From contig CAYTIK010000002.1 in assembly GCA_964438025.1 (NCBI GenBank), forward strand, positions 1 to 60,714: 60,714 bases of DNA, given 5' to 3'. Source of the DNA: GCA-002790615 sp964438025. Its GTDB lineage: Bacteria > Patescibacteriota > Minisyncoccia > Moranbacterales > UBA2206. A program made the position numbers and the translations under genes. The notes beneath the pieces were generated by a model. The model did no database searches. It was given only the letters and a program-made list of their open reading frames with translations, and had not been told where the DNA came from. How positions within the stretch are numbered: position 1 is the first letter of the stretch; the number at the start of each line of letters is the position of its first letter. Shown here one piece after another: positions 41,006 to 50,579 of this stretch.

Positions 41006-42499
41006 AAATAAAAACGCGGGAGAATAACGTTAAAAATTTGATAAAACGCAAAAAAGAACATCAGGATCAATCCGGCCGTCAAAACTTTCTCCAAATATTT
41101 TTCTTGGCGCAGAAGATAGCCCAGGCCGGTTGCAACGAGAATAAGGTGGGCGGCCAGGTTAGGCAGGAAATAGCGCCCCGGCGTACCCAAAAGGATCTCG
41201 CCCAAATCATTGAGAACCCTCCAATCGTAGAGGCGGATACTGAATTGCAGGACAAAAATCATTAAAATTGAGAAGAACAAATATTTTTTTTCCGGCAAAA
41301 AATCCAGTTTCTTTTTGGAAAAAAACAGCCAACCTAAGCCAAAAACAGCCAAAAATTCGGCCAGCCAGATAATATAGATCAAATATTTGTCGATATTGTC
41401 GCGCGTCCAGCCCAGGTCTCCCCNNNNNNNNNNCTCCCCAATAATTTTTGGAAACGGAAATTATGGAAGAGGTTTTAAAGACGTAATCTTTGAAAGAAAG
41501 AATATTTTCCTTGAGGGAGAGATTCTCTTGGATGGGCAGGAGGCTGAAGATATTATATTTAGCGGAGAACAACCAAAGAACCAGAATGAGTAAAAATAAA
41601 AGGGTAAAAATATAAATGAGCGCCTTTTTTTTGTCGGCCGTTTTTTGGTAAATTTTATATATTTGGTAAGCGATCAAAAAGAGCAACATCAGCAGGAGCG
41701 CGATAGAGGTGCCTTTAGCTAAAAGGCCTAAAGCCAGCGCCGATAGTAGCAAACTGCCATTCTTCCAGCCAAAGCCATTCTTTAAGACCCAGATACCAGC
41801 CAGGGTAAAAAGAGCAAAAGCCAAAATAAGCAGAGCATCGTAATTTATATTGGACAGATAAGTGGAAAATTTAGGCTGGAAAACCGCAAGGGAAGTTAGG
41901 AGCAGGCTATTTTTAATTGAAAAACCAGCACTTTTAATTATTTGGTAAAAAAGAAAAATTATCAAAGTTCCCAACAGGACCGAAAAAATCCTGATTAAAT
42001 AAAATCTCACGAAGATATTTTCTTGGGCGAAAAATTTTTCCAGCGGCAAAACCAGCCGGTGGTAAAAATTCTGGCTCCGCAAAATATCCGGCGGATATGT
42101 TTGATTATAAGACAGGCCTTTCAGAGAATCGATTTGAATTTCATTTTCTCCGACGGCGCTTAGGGTAAAAGAATTTTTCGCGAAAAATTCCTGCCGCGGA
42201 ATATTCAGATCGGTCAAACGGATGGTTTCTTTTATTTCCTGGGAAAATCTATAGGTTTCCAATCTTTCCTTATCCTGGGCAATTTTGTTTTCCGGGTTTC
42301 TGGTATCAATAATTTCCCAATTTTTTTCCTGTGGTTCGGCCAGATACTGGATCGTGTTATAATGGCGGGATTCGTCCTGTCCTTTGAACATCGGAAAAAG
42401 GACGGCTAAAAAAACGCCTTTCAGAAAAAAAACCGCCAGCAGAAGCGCTAAAAGAAAATTGGGTTTTTTGATAAAGCTCGGCAATTGAATATTTAGCAT
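41002..42499 (-). CDS. DUF2142 polytopic membrane protein, interrupted by an assembly gap
   Basis: A GT-C-like membrane protein; relatives lie in teichoic-acid and polysaccharide loci. The N-terminal motif FKGQDESRHYNTIQYLAEP and about 11 helices are visible. A 10-N gap (41424-41433) splits it into two frames. Both edges of the gap show the same six bases (CTCCCC); merging them restores one frame of 493 aa reading KNYWGDLGWT, a sensible family motif. The ATG at 42499 is chosen because the minus-strand -10 box TATACT ends 6 nt before it; an ATG at 42556 would overlap the divergent gene. Confidence 0.82.
41424..41433. other. Scaffold gap of 10 N
   Basis: Placeholder Ns. The flanks share CTCCCC (41418-41423 and 41434-41439), so the true sequence probably has no missing bases and a six-base overlap. 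Confidence 0.9.
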
Positions 42500-42505
42500 A
42501 CTTTT

Positions 42506-42513
42506 AGTATAAT
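42506..42513. promoter_or_regulatory. Overlapping divergent -10 boxes
   Basis: Plus strand TATAAT (42508-42513) faces the epimerase gene; minus strand TATACT (42506-42511) faces the DUF2142 gene. They share four bases, so only one polymerase can use the site at a time. The minus start is leaderless (6 nt to ATG). Confidence 0.5.
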
Positions 42514-42549
42514 AGAGAGGTAATAATAAGGCAATAAATAAGCAAAAAT

Positions 42550-43500
42550 ATGACAATTCTTATTACCGGTTGTGCCGGATTTATCGGCAGCAATTTTGCT
42601 AGGCAGCTGAAAAAACGCTTTCCCAAAGCCAAAATAGTCGGTTTTGACAATTTCGCGACCGGGAAAAAAGAAGCCGTGCCGCGGAACATCATTTTTCATA
42701 AAGGTTCCATGACAGACGAAAATTTTTTGGAAAAGCTTTTCCAGAAACATCGGCCGGAATATGTTTTTCATTTTGCTTATGTGCCCAGAGTGAGTTTCAG
42801 CGTGAAATATCCGGGCCGGACCACGCAAAATAATATCGGGGGAACAGCCATGCTGCTGGAAAAATGCCGCGACTATAAAGTCAAGAGAGTGATTTATTCT
42901 TCCTCTTCCTCAGTTTACGGCGGAGCGAAAGTCCTGCCGACCAGGGAAAAAGACAATCCGGCCGATCCCAAGGCGCCTTACGCTTTGCAAAAATATACCG
43001 ATGAATTGATGTGCAAAATGTTCAGCCATCTTTACGGATTGGATACGGTCTGTTTAAGATACTTTAATGTTTTTGGGCCGGGACAATATGGCGACTCGCC
43101 GTATTCGACGGTAGTTTCCGCTTGGCTCAATGCGCTGTATTTTCCTTCCAAAAAGAAAGCTTTCTTGGAAGGGGATGGTAAGCAGTCGCGGGATTTTTGT
43201 TATGTGGATAATGTAGTAGAAGCTAATATTTTAGCGATGCAATTTAAGAAAAAATTTGGCGGAGAATTTTTCAATATTGCCCATGGAGAAAGAACCAGCC
43301 TTCTGGAAGTCAAAAAACTGATTGAAAAATATAGCGGGAAAAAAATAGTTTTGGAAAAAAGACCAACACGGCTGGGCGACGTACGCCATACCCATGCCGA
43401 TGTCAGCAAAGCCAAAAAATGGTTCGGCTACGAACCGAAAGTTAAATTTGCGGAAGGATTGAAAAAGACGGTGGAGTGGTGGGGGGAGATAAGTTTATAA
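42550..43500 (+). CDS. NAD-dependent sugar epimerase (UDP-GlcNAc 4-epimerase-like)
   Basis: A 316-aa extended short-chain dehydrogenase acting on nucleotide sugars in the cytoplasm. NAD site GCAGFIGSNFARQL (7-20), SSSSSVYGG catalytic serine region, Y-x3-K in APYALQKYTDELM, then LRYFNVFGPGQ and RDFCYVDNVV. The features resemble WbpP/GalE-type 4-epimerases, and the substrate is most likely UDP-GlcNAc or UDP-Glc. First gene of a five-gene plus-strand operon that supplies and assembles surface glycan. Confidence 0.88.
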   Translation: MTILITGCAGFIGSNFARQLKKRFPKAKIVGFDNFATGKKEAVPRNIIFHKGSMTDENFLEKLFQKHRPEYVFHFAYVPRVSFSVKYPGRTTQNNIGGTAMLLEKCRDYKVKRVIYSSSSSVYGGAKVLPTREKDNPADPKAPYALQKYTDELMCKMFSHLYGLDTVCLRYFNVFGPGQYGDSPYSTVVSAWLNALYFPSKKKAFLEGDGKQSRDFCYVDNVVEANILAMQFKKKFGGEFFNIAHGERTSLLEVKKLIEKYSGKKIVLEKRPTRLGDVRHTHADVSKAKKWFGYEPKVKFAEGLKKTVEWWGEISL

Positions 43501-43536
43501 GGTTAGAAAGTTCATAAAGTTCATAAAGTTAGATTG

Positions 43537-44385
43537 ATGGGTAAAAAAAGAATTTTAATTTTAGGTGGAGAGGGATTTGTTGGCAGGAATATAGCGGATT
43601 CGTTGTCTGCCAGTTTCGCCTGTTTTTCTTTGGACAGAAAAAAATCGATTTTTCCGAAAAGGCAAGACAAATTCATCAAAGCTGATCCGTATCGGGAAAA
43701 AATAACCGGCCGCTATGATGCCATCATCCATCTGATTGACAATAAAATTAAGAAAGGAGTATTGTTTAAGAAGGCCGAACAGCAGTTGCTTGAAAATGCC
43801 AATCTGCAAAAAGGCGTCCAGCTGGTCCTGTTTTCTTCCGCCGCCGTCTATGCTAATCCGGATTCGGAATACGCAAAGCGGAAAATCCAGCTGGAAAAAA
43901 TATACCAAGATTATGCCCGCCAAAAAGGCATAAAATTGGCTATTTTCAGGCTTTTTAATACTTACGGCCCGTATCAAATTCCCGGCCGGCCCGGCAGCCT
44001 GGTGGCGAATATATTCTACAATTATTTGGATAAAAAACCCGTGGAGATTAATGATAAAAAAGCCAAGCGGGATTTTATTTTTGCCGGCGATATCGGAAAA
44101 ATTAGCGCTTATGCGGTAAAAAAAGAACTGGCAGGGACATTCGACATCTGTACGGATAAACTTTCAACGATTAAAAATATTTTAGGCTTAATCAGCAAAA
44201 TTGTCGGAAAAAAAATTCTCGTAAACGACCAGAAAATTTCAGAAAAAATAATCTGTCCGGCGGGAAAAAATGTTTTAAGCGACAAAATTAAATTAACTTC
44301 TTTGGAGCAGGGACTCAAGAAAACTTACAATTTTTATAAACGGAATTTAAATACCCTTAAAAAATCACAGCATGAAAATATATAA
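43537..44385 (+). CDS. NAD-dependent epimerase/dehydratase family protein
   Basis: A 282-aa SDR-fold protein. NAD site LGGEGFVGRNIA, LFSSAAVYANPD as the serine region, and Y-x3-K in SEYAKRKIQ; RLFNTYGPYQ and RDFIFAGDIG follow as in sugar-nucleotide enzymes. More diverged than the preceding gene, so the exact reaction is unclear. The ATG at 43537 is preferred over the TTG just before it. Short direct repeats (GTTCATAAA) lie between the two genes. It overlaps the next gene by 14 bases. Confidence 0.82.
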   Translation: MGKKRILILGGEGFVGRNIADSLSASFACFSLDRKKSIFPKRQDKFIKADPYREKITGRYDAIIHLIDNKIKKGVLFKKAEQQLLENANLQKGVQLVLFSSAAVYANPDSEYAKRKIQLEKIYQDYARQKGIKLAIFRLFNTYGPYQIPGRPGSLVANIFYNYLDKKPVEINDKKAKRDFIFAGDIGKISAYAVKKELAGTFDICTDKLSTIKNILGLISKIVGKKILVNDQKISEKIICPAGKNVLSDKIKLTSLEQGLKKTYNFYKRNLNTLKKSQHENI

Positions 44386-45790
44386 AAATATCTTAATCAT
44401 CGGAGCGGGGAAGGCCGGCCGATTATTGGAAAAAGATATCCGAAAAAACCACCGCGATTGCAAAGTGATCGGCTTTGCGGATGATGAAATGGAAAAATCC
44501 AACGGGATAAAAATTTTGGGCCGGATCGCGGAACTTTCCAAAATCAACAAAATATTCAAAATCGATGAGATGATCATGGCTATTCCTTCCACGGACGGCG
44601 GGCTGGTCAGGAAGATTTTATTGGAGAACATCACTAACCGGACTCCAATTAAAATCGTTCCCCGCAACCAAAGGATAATCAGCCGCAGCGAAGTAAAATA
44701 CGCGGAAGTAAAAAATATCAGCATTGATGACTTTTTAGGGCGGCCGTTCATCGATAAAAATATCGAGAAGTTGATAAATTTTTATAAAAATAAAACTATA
44801 TTGATCACCGGCGGCGCCGGTTCTATCGGTTCGGAAATTGTCAGGCAACTGGTGGATTTGAAAGTGAAAAAAGTCGTTGTTTATGACAGTTCGGAATATC
44901 TGATTTTTAATCTAGATCAATCTTTGCGGGAACGGGAAGCCAGGGGAAAATGCAAATTGATAATTGGCAATATCCTCAATAAGGATAAATTAAACGCGGT
45001 CATTCGGAAAGAAAAACCGGATCTGATTTTCCACGCGGCCGCTTATAAACACGTGTATCTGATGGAAGATAACGCCGACGAAGCTATCACAAATAATGTT
45101 ATGGGAACAAAAAATGTGATTGATGCGGCGCTGGAAAATAAAGTAAAAATGTTTACTTTTATCTCGACGGATAAGGTGGTCAATCCGACCAGTATTATGG
45201 GAGCCACAAAAAAGATTTGCGAATATTATATCCGGGGCTTAAACGCTAGAACCACTAAATTTAACATTGTCCGCTTCGGCAATGTCATCAATTCCAACGG
45301 TTCGGTCTTGCCCCTATTTGAACGGCAGATTGAAAATTACAAATACGTCACGATCACGCATAAAGATATGATGCGGTTTTTTATGTCCATTCGCGAAGCG
45401 GCTCAGCTCGTCATTGAAAGCACAGCCGGAAAATTCAAAGATGCCATCCATATTTTGAATATGGGCGAATTGATCAGGATTTATGAAGTGGCCCAGTGCT
45501 TGGTGCGCAGTAAAAATTTGATTCCCGGAGAAGACGTAGAGATGAGGATTACCGGCCTGCGGAAGGGAGAAAAAATGAAAGAGGAACTTTTTACGGGAGT
45601 TGAGGAAGCTAATTTAGCCAAAACTAAAGTCAAAAATCTTTTCATTTTGAAAAATTACGAAAAGTGCCCTGCGGATATAAATAAAATATTCGCCGATTTA
45701 GAAAAAATAACCGGCCAGCAGACCGAATCAGCCAAGGGGCAAATAAAAAAATATCTGAAAAAGATATTTCCCTCGTTAAAATTGAAATAA
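44372..45790 (+). CDS. Nucleotide-sugar 4,6-dehydratase, soluble WbpM/CapD-like
   Basis: 472 aa. An N-terminal CoA-binding-like Rossmann domain (ILIIGAGKAGRLLEKDI) replaces the membrane helices of WbpM/PglF. The SDR domain starts near residue 140 with ITGGAGSIGSEIVRQL, followed by HAAAYKHVYLMEDN, STDKVVNPTSIMGATKK (Met replaces the usual Tyr of Y-x3-K, as in this family) and VRFGNVINSNGSVLPLF. It makes 4-keto-6-deoxy sugars from UDP-GlcNAc, precursors of deoxyamino sugars. Overlaps the upstream gene, so the two are co-translated. Confidence 0.92.
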   Translation: MKIYKNILIIGAGKAGRLLEKDIRKNHRDCKVIGFADDEMEKSNGIKILGRIAELSKINKIFKIDEMIMAIPSTDGGLVRKILLENITNRTPIKIVPRNQRIISRSEVKYAEVKNISIDDFLGRPFIDKNIEKLINFYKNKTILITGGAGSIGSEIVRQLVDLKVKKVVVYDSSEYLIFNLDQSLREREARGKCKLIIGNILNKDKLNAVIRKEKPDLIFHAAAYKHVYLMEDNADEAITNNVMGTKNVIDAALENKVKMFTFISTDKVVNPTSIMGATKKICEYYIRGLNARTTKFNIVRFGNVINSNGSVLPLFERQIENYKYVTITHKDMMRFFMSIREAAQLVIESTAGKFKDAIHILNMGELIRIYEVAQCLVRSKNLIPGEDVEMRITGLRKGEKMKEELFTGVEEANLAKTKVKNLFILKNYEKCPADINKIFADLEKITGQQTESAKGQIKKYLKKIFPSLKLK

Positions 45791-45801
45791 ATTTAAAAAT
45801 T

Positions 45802-46731
45802 ATGCAAGAAAATGCGCAACCGAAGATTGTGGTAGCGATTCCATGCTATAATGAAGAATCAACAATCGCTAAAGTTACTGCTGATTTTAAAGCCGAACTT
45901 CCTCAAGCTGAAATTTTAGTCGTTGATAACAATTCGTACGATCAGACAGCCAGAGTGGCAAAAAATTCTGGCGCCTGGGTTGTCTCCGAAAAAAAACAGG
46001 GAAAAGGCAACGCGGTTCAAAGAATTTTTGATGAATTTCGGGGAGATATCCTAGTTTTGGTGGATGGAGATGATACTTATTTCGCAAAAGATGTCCATAG
46101 TTTGCTGGCGCCGATTATAAACGGAGAAGCGGATATGACAGTGGGGAACAGGATCCATAAAAAAAATAACGCGGCATTTTCAAGCAGCCATTGGTTTGGT
46201 AATAAATTTTTGACCCAAGCTCTCAATGTCATCTTCAGGACAAATCTGGAAGACATGGAGTCCGGATTTCGAGTGATGGGCAGAGCATTTATCGAGTCTA
46301 GCGCGCTGCTGGCCAGTGGATTTGGCATTGAACCGGAGATTACGATCCAGGCTCTGGAGAGAGGTATGAGGATAAAAGAATTGCCCATAACTCTTTTTCA
46401 AAGAAAAGATGGTAGCCATTCAAAACTCAATGCTGTAAGAGACGGAACAACCGTGCTCTATACCATTGTTTCTCTTTTTCGTGACTATAAGCCGCTTCAA
46501 TTTTTTACTTTACTTTCTGGTATAAGTCTTCTTTTTGTGATTGGGCTGGGCTGGTATAGTATCCGAGATTATGTCAATACGGGGATAGTAAGACATATAC
46601 CATCACTCATAGTAGCCGGATTTTTTTCGATTTCTGCGCTTATAAATTTTATCGCCGGATTGATTTTGAGTTCGATCAAAAGAAGACATGATGAGTTGCT
46701 GGTAATACTGCGCAGAAGGAACCGGGGATAA
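45802..46731 (+). CDS. Family 2 glycosyltransferase, dolichyl-phosphate-sugar synthase-like
   Basis: A 309-aa GT-A enzyme. VVAIPCYNEESTIAKV starts the fold, VVDNNSYDQT follows, and the metal-binding D-x-D is in LVDGDDTYF. The acceptor-site stretch is LEDMESGFRVMGRAF. Two C-terminal helices (about 225-245 and 260-290) anchor it in the membrane, as in DPMS/GtrB-type enzymes that charge a polyprenyl phosphate with a sugar. Within the plus-strand glycan operon, 11 bases after the dehydratase. Confidence 0.9.
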   Translation: MQENAQPKIVVAIPCYNEESTIAKVTADFKAELPQAEILVVDNNSYDQTARVAKNSGAWVVSEKKQGKGNAVQRIFDEFRGDILVLVDGDDTYFAKDVHSLLAPIINGEADMTVGNRIHKKNNAAFSSSHWFGNKFLTQALNVIFRTNLEDMESGFRVMGRAFIESSALLASGFGIEPEITIQALERGMRIKELPITLFQRKDGSHSKLNAVRDGTTVLYTIVSLFRDYKPLQFFTLLSGISLLFVIGLGWYSIRDYVNTGIVRHIPSLIVAGFFSISALINFIAGLILSSIKRRHDELLVILRRRNRG

Positions 46732-46751
46732 AAATTTTTAAATAATGAAAA

Positions 46752-48026
46752 ATGGAGGCTAAAATAAATTTATTTTTTTTGAATTTAAGCAAGAAGGCGG
46801 GGCTGGATCTGCCTTATTTTATTAATAACGGTTTTTGGGTGAGCCTGAAGTATGGTTTTTTAGCGATTACGGGACTGCTTATTTCAATTTCCTTTACGCG
46901 CTTAAGCAGTAAAGAATTATTAGGACAATATCAATTTGTATTGTCTTTTTTATCAGTGGTTTCTCTTTTAGCCCTATCTGGGTTGAATACATCCGCATTG
47001 AAATCAGTCACTCAAAATCAGGATGCGGCCATAATCAAAGCGGTAAAATTAAGTTTTTTGACTAGTTTAATTGGGGTACCGATTATCATTGGTTGGGGAG
47101 CCTATGAAATTTTTTTCCAAGCACAAATTATTTTAGGCTGGACTTTTATTGTTGCTGGTTTAATTTTTCCCTTCTTTTACGCTCCTAATACCTGGTATGT
47201 TTATTTTGAGGGGAAATCGCTTTTTAAGGCATCAGCTATCCGGGCGATAATCATAAATCTATTTTCAACAATAATTCTGATTTTAGGGATTTTTTTGAAA
47301 TTTGACTTACTGGGGATCATAATTGCGTATCTTTTATCCAATACCATTTTACAGGGGATATTTTACCTGGAAGTCGTGAAAAAAATAAAAAACAAAAGCG
47401 CTAATTTTTTGGATGTTAGATACGGCATTTATGTATCCGTCCAAAAATTTGTTTATGGCCTGTATAATAATATTCCGCCCATCGCCATATCTTTTGTTTT
47501 TGGATTTGAATTTGTGGCTATTTATTACATTACTTATTTTGTAATTGGGACTATTTCCGGCTTTCTTTCCGCTTTGGCGGCCACTTATATGCCGCTTCTT
47601 TTTAAAAATATCAAACTTAGTTATGGCAAGATTATTATTCAAAATATTTTTATTGGAATTATATTTTTAATCGGCTTTGTAATTTTTCTTAAATATCTTT
47701 TCCTCCTTATTTACGGAGAAAATTATCTGGAAAGTTTAAAATTAGGACACATCCTTTCTTTTTTGTTGGTTCTTATGCCAGTGAAAATATTTTTAATAAA
47801 TTATTTCACTACGCAGAAAAAAAACGGATTAATTATTGTTTCTTTCATCCTTTCCAATGGGCTGGCTTTTGCCATTTTCTTCCTAACTAAAAATACCGGA
47901 TTTGTGTCCAGCGTTTCGTTTTATCTTTACTCTCTGCAAATATTTACGATACTTCCGCTGATTGTTTCTTATTTCTCCACGGCTTCAAGAAAAGACGATT
48001 CTATGCGGTCGGGAATCAAATTATAG
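46752..48026 (+). CDS. Polysaccharide flippase (Wzx-like)
   Basis: 424 aa with about 12 membrane helices and no large loops, as in the MOP/Wzx superfamily. The N-terminal half has SISFTRLSSKELLGQYQFVLSF, typical of O-unit or teichoic translocases. It would flip lipid-linked sugar units across the membrane. Last gene of the plus-strand operon; its final 58 bases overlap the 3' end of the convergent glycosyltransferase gene. Confidence 0.85.
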   Translation: MEAKINLFFLNLSKKAGLDLPYFINNGFWVSLKYGFLAITGLLISISFTRLSSKELLGQYQFVLSFLSVVSLLALSGLNTSALKSVTQNQDAAIIKAVKLSFLTSLIGVPIIIGWGAYEIFFQAQIILGWTFIVAGLIFPFFYAPNTWYVYFEGKSLFKASAIRAIIINLFSTIILILGIFLKFDLLGIIIAYLLSNTILQGIFYLEVVKKIKNKSANFLDVRYGIYVSVQKFVYGLYNNIPPIAISFVFGFEFVAIYYITYFVIGTISGFLSALAATYMPLLFKNIKLSYGKIIIQNIFIGIIFLIGFVIFLKYLFLLIYGENYLESLKLGHILSFLLVLMPVKIFLINYFTTQKKNGLIIVSFILSNGLAFAIFFLTKNTGFVSSVSFYLYSLQIFTILPLIVSYFSTASRKDDSMRSGIKL

Positions 48027-49168
48027 TGGAATTTTTTATTATATAATTCAAGGGAATTTCGGGAAAATTTTTCCAATAATTTCGGGTTAAGCATAAATTT
48101 TTCCATCGAATCATATAAAAAATCTTCAATCGGCTGCATTTTTCCTTCTTTTTGCAATCTGAAAAGTTCTGCGTAAAAATCTTTCGGCTGATAATATTTT
48201 CCGATTATCTTAAAGTTATTTTCGTCGTAATCTTTTAACGGGTGGTTGAAATACAAGAAACCATTATAGCCATCAATGACCATTTCCGGAGTGGCGTATT
48301 GGTCAGTAGAGATAATGGGCATTCCGTATGCCAGAACTTCAATCATAATCATGCCAAAACTGTCTCTGTAGGTCGGCAAAACAAATATATCATGATGGCT
48401 GAATATTTCTTGCATTTGTTGGGCATTAAAGGCGGCATTTAAAAGTTTTATTCCATTTATCTCGCCAATTCTTTCCAAGTCATCCTTTTTTAACGCGCCC
48501 AACTGGGTTATAATCGTGAGCGTTATCTCGGGATAATTTTTTTGTAATTTTTCAAAGGCGTTGACGACTTCAATCCCGCCTTTCATATAAAAAGTGCCGG
48601 CGAATAATAATCGCAAGTTTCCATTAAAAATTTTAGCAAGCTGTTCTTTCTTTGCGGAAACTAGCGGATAGCATTGGGCGGACTTACTTTTAATAATTTC
48701 AATTGTTTTCGGGCTGTAATTGACGGAAGACAGAAAACTTTTTTGAGCCGTCTCGCTCATAAAAATCAATTTCCGGCATTGTTTTCTGCTGATTAGAAAA
48801 GAAATAATGAACTTGGCCAGGGGATTTTTGGCGATAACCGGATCATATTTATAGATCGATATCCCGTTTTCAATATAAACGCAGTAAGGCTTATTGGTGA
48901 ATAATAAACAGCCGTAAGTAAAAATCAAATCTCCGTTTTTAAAAAATTTCAGCCGGGCATTGGGAATGCCCAAGATTCTTCTGATTAACAATATAAAATT
49001 CGTCTTTTTTCTAGCAGTTTCGTTTTCAAAAGTGGTTATTCGTTGATATAGTTTTTTTGTGCTTTCTTCTGGAAATATTAAAACAAACTCAAATTCTTTG
49101 AGATTTTTTCTGAAATTTAAGATGTGGCTTCTTAAATATTTTTGAAAAAGGATTATTTTATATTTCAT
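47969..49168 (-). CDS. Family 4 glycosyltransferase
   Basis: 399 aa, GT-B fold. The donor-binding half has LRLLFAGTFYMKGGIEV and the family signature DIFVLPTYRDSFGMIMIEVLAYGMPIIS (E-x7-E). No membrane helix. Last gene of the long minus-strand cluster; it overlaps the upstream methyltransferase by 11 bases and converges with the flippase gene. Sugar specificity unknown. Confidence 0.88.
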   Translation of the reverse strand: MKYKIILFQKYLRSHILNFRKNLKEFEFVLIFPEESTKKLYQRITTFENETARKKTNFILLIRRILGIPNARLKFFKNGDLIFTYGCLLFTNKPYCVYIENGISIYKYDPVIAKNPLAKFIISFLISRKQCRKLIFMSETAQKSFLSSVNYSPKTIEIIKSKSAQCYPLVSAKKEQLAKIFNGNLRLLFAGTFYMKGGIEVVNAFEKLQKNYPEITLTIITQLGALKKDDLERIGEINGIKLLNAAFNAQQMQEIFSHHDIFVLPTYRDSFGMIMIEVLAYGMPIISTDQYATPEMVIDGYNGFLYFNHPLKDYDENNFKIIGKYYQPKDFYAELFRLQKEGKMQPIEDFLYDSMEKFMLNPKLLEKFSRNSLELYNKKFHYNLIPDRIESSFLEAVEK

Positions 49169-49832
49169 TTTTTTGCGCCGTTATAACCAATTCATTGTAA
49201 AAAGCAGAGGGCAAGAAATTTATCAGATATCTTTTTTTATTCAAAATAAGTATTTTTTTGACATGGTTTATTTTTAGAAAAGCTTTTTCCAGCATAAAAG
49301 AGATTAAGCTTAAATTAAAAAAAGTATGATGTTTATGATATCCGGATTTTTTGTAAGTGATTTCTTGATAAGAGTGTCCGAAGAGCATCTTTATTCTACT
49401 GACCAATCCAACATCGCTAGGAATGCAAAGAATCAGGATGCCTTTATTTTTCAAAACCCGATTGATTTCTTTCAAAAGTCCAATGGGATCAAAGACGTGC
49501 TCAATAATATCTCCAGCCCAAACAATATCAAATTTTCCGTCAGACTTATTGATTCCTCCATCTAAATCGCAAACGCTGGCATTAATTCCATTTTGAACGG
49601 CTTTTTTGACGGCTTCCTCGGAAAAATCCACCCCTTCGACTGAATAGCCCATTTTTTTTATTTCCTTTGCGATTAATCCGCTACCACATCCAATATCGAG
49701 CACCTTAATAGATGATTTCTCTTTGCCCTTGCTCCAGTTATCGAGCATTTCAAACATCATTTTTTCTTCGAAATTTATTTCGCAATGGTCTTCTTTTTGA
49801 TATCTTTGATCTTCAATTTGTTGAGGTTTCAT
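49158..49832 (-). CDS. SAM-dependent methyltransferase
   Basis: 224-aa class I methyltransferase. Motif I VLDIGCGSGLIAKEIKKMG (SAM binding), the acidic VEGVDFSEEA, then DIVWAGDIIEHV, as in UbiG/Coq3-like enzymes. An HxH-like HKHHTFF follows. It may methylate a sugar or the glycan end. Located between glycosyltransferase and second methyltransferase genes in the glycan cluster. Confidence 0.85.
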   Translation of the reverse strand: MKPQQIEDQRYQKEDHCEINFEEKMMFEMLDNWSKGKEKSSIKVLDIGCGSGLIAKEIKKMGYSVEGVDFSEEAVKKAVQNGINASVCDLDGGINKSDGKFDIVWAGDIIEHVFDPIGLLKEINRVLKNKGILILCIPSDVGLVSRIKMLFGHSYQEITYKKSGYHKHHTFFNLSLISFMLEKAFLKINHVKKILILNKKRYLINFLPSAFYNELVITAQKNEI

Positions 49833-49843
49833 TTTTTGGATGG

Positions 49844-50575
49844 TTATTTTTTTACAATCACAATGTAATTTAATGCTAGCGATAGATAGATGGTTTCATA
49901 AAATCTCTTAAAAATACGGACATTTGTTTTAGACAAAACAAAGAAAATAAAGTCAAAAAATAATCCCAAAACATTATTTACAAAATAGATAGGGATAAAT
50001 ACATATTTTATATTCAGAGAGGCAAAAAAATAATTCATCAGCTGGAATATTGTAGAAAAATATCCGTTAGTTTCCCGCAAATCAATAATTTGAAAATCTT
50101 TGAATAATGAAATTAGTCCAAATTTAGTGAAGCGATAAAAATCATTATTCCAGTATTTAATTTTTGTTTTATCAAAATTGTTATATACCGAGTTTTGCGA
50201 CGGCAGAGGCAGACTATGGATTTTCATCGTTTGGGGAACGGTTATGATGCCTAAGCCTTCGGGTTTCAGTACTCTTTTGATTTCCAAAATGGTTTCTGAC
50301 GTTTTTTCAATATGCTCCAACGATTGATTCAGAATCACGCCGTCAAATTTATTGTCGGAGAAGGGGATGGCCCAAGCCGGAGCAATAATATCAGCCTTAG
50401 TTTCCTTGACGGGATCCAAGCCGATATACTGACATTTAAAATACTTAGCGTATGGCTTGTTTCCACAGCCAATATCCAGAACTTTTTGCTGTTCATTAAA
50501 ATTTTTGGCAAATTTTTGCATAGCCAGTTCAACCGGTTTGCGGGATAAATAATTGCTGGAAAAAATATTAGGCAT
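49844..50575 (-). CDS. SAM-dependent methyltransferase
   Basis: 243 aa. VLDIGCGNKPYAKYF is motif I, followed by YIGLDPVKETKAD and the FDGVILNQSLEHI stretch; VLKPEGLGIITVPQ is motif III. A hydrophobic segment in the C-terminal half (about 175-215) suggests membrane contact. Spaced 11 bases from the downstream methyltransferase and 4 from the upstream glycosyltransferase, so all three are one operon. Confidence 0.85.
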   Translation of the reverse strand: MPNIFSSNYLSRKPVELAMQKFAKNFNEQQKVLDIGCGNKPYAKYFKCQYIGLDPVKETKADIIAPAWAIPFSDNKFDGVILNQSLEHIEKTSETILEIKRVLKPEGLGIITVPQTMKIHSLPLPSQNSVYNNFDKTKIKYWNNDFYRFTKFGLISLFKDFQIIDLRETNGYFSTIFQLMNYFFASLNIKYVFIPIYFVNNVLGLFFDFIFFVLSKTNVRIFKRFYETIYLSLALNYIVIVKK

Positions 50576-50579
50576 AATG

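Noticed and set aside
41002..41382. Separate 126-aa membrane protein
   Set aside because: It is the C-terminal part of the DUF2142 gene, cut off by the artificial gap.
41387..41593. Plus-strand open frame across the N gap
   Set aside because: It is antisense to the DUF2142 gene and depends on unknown bases.
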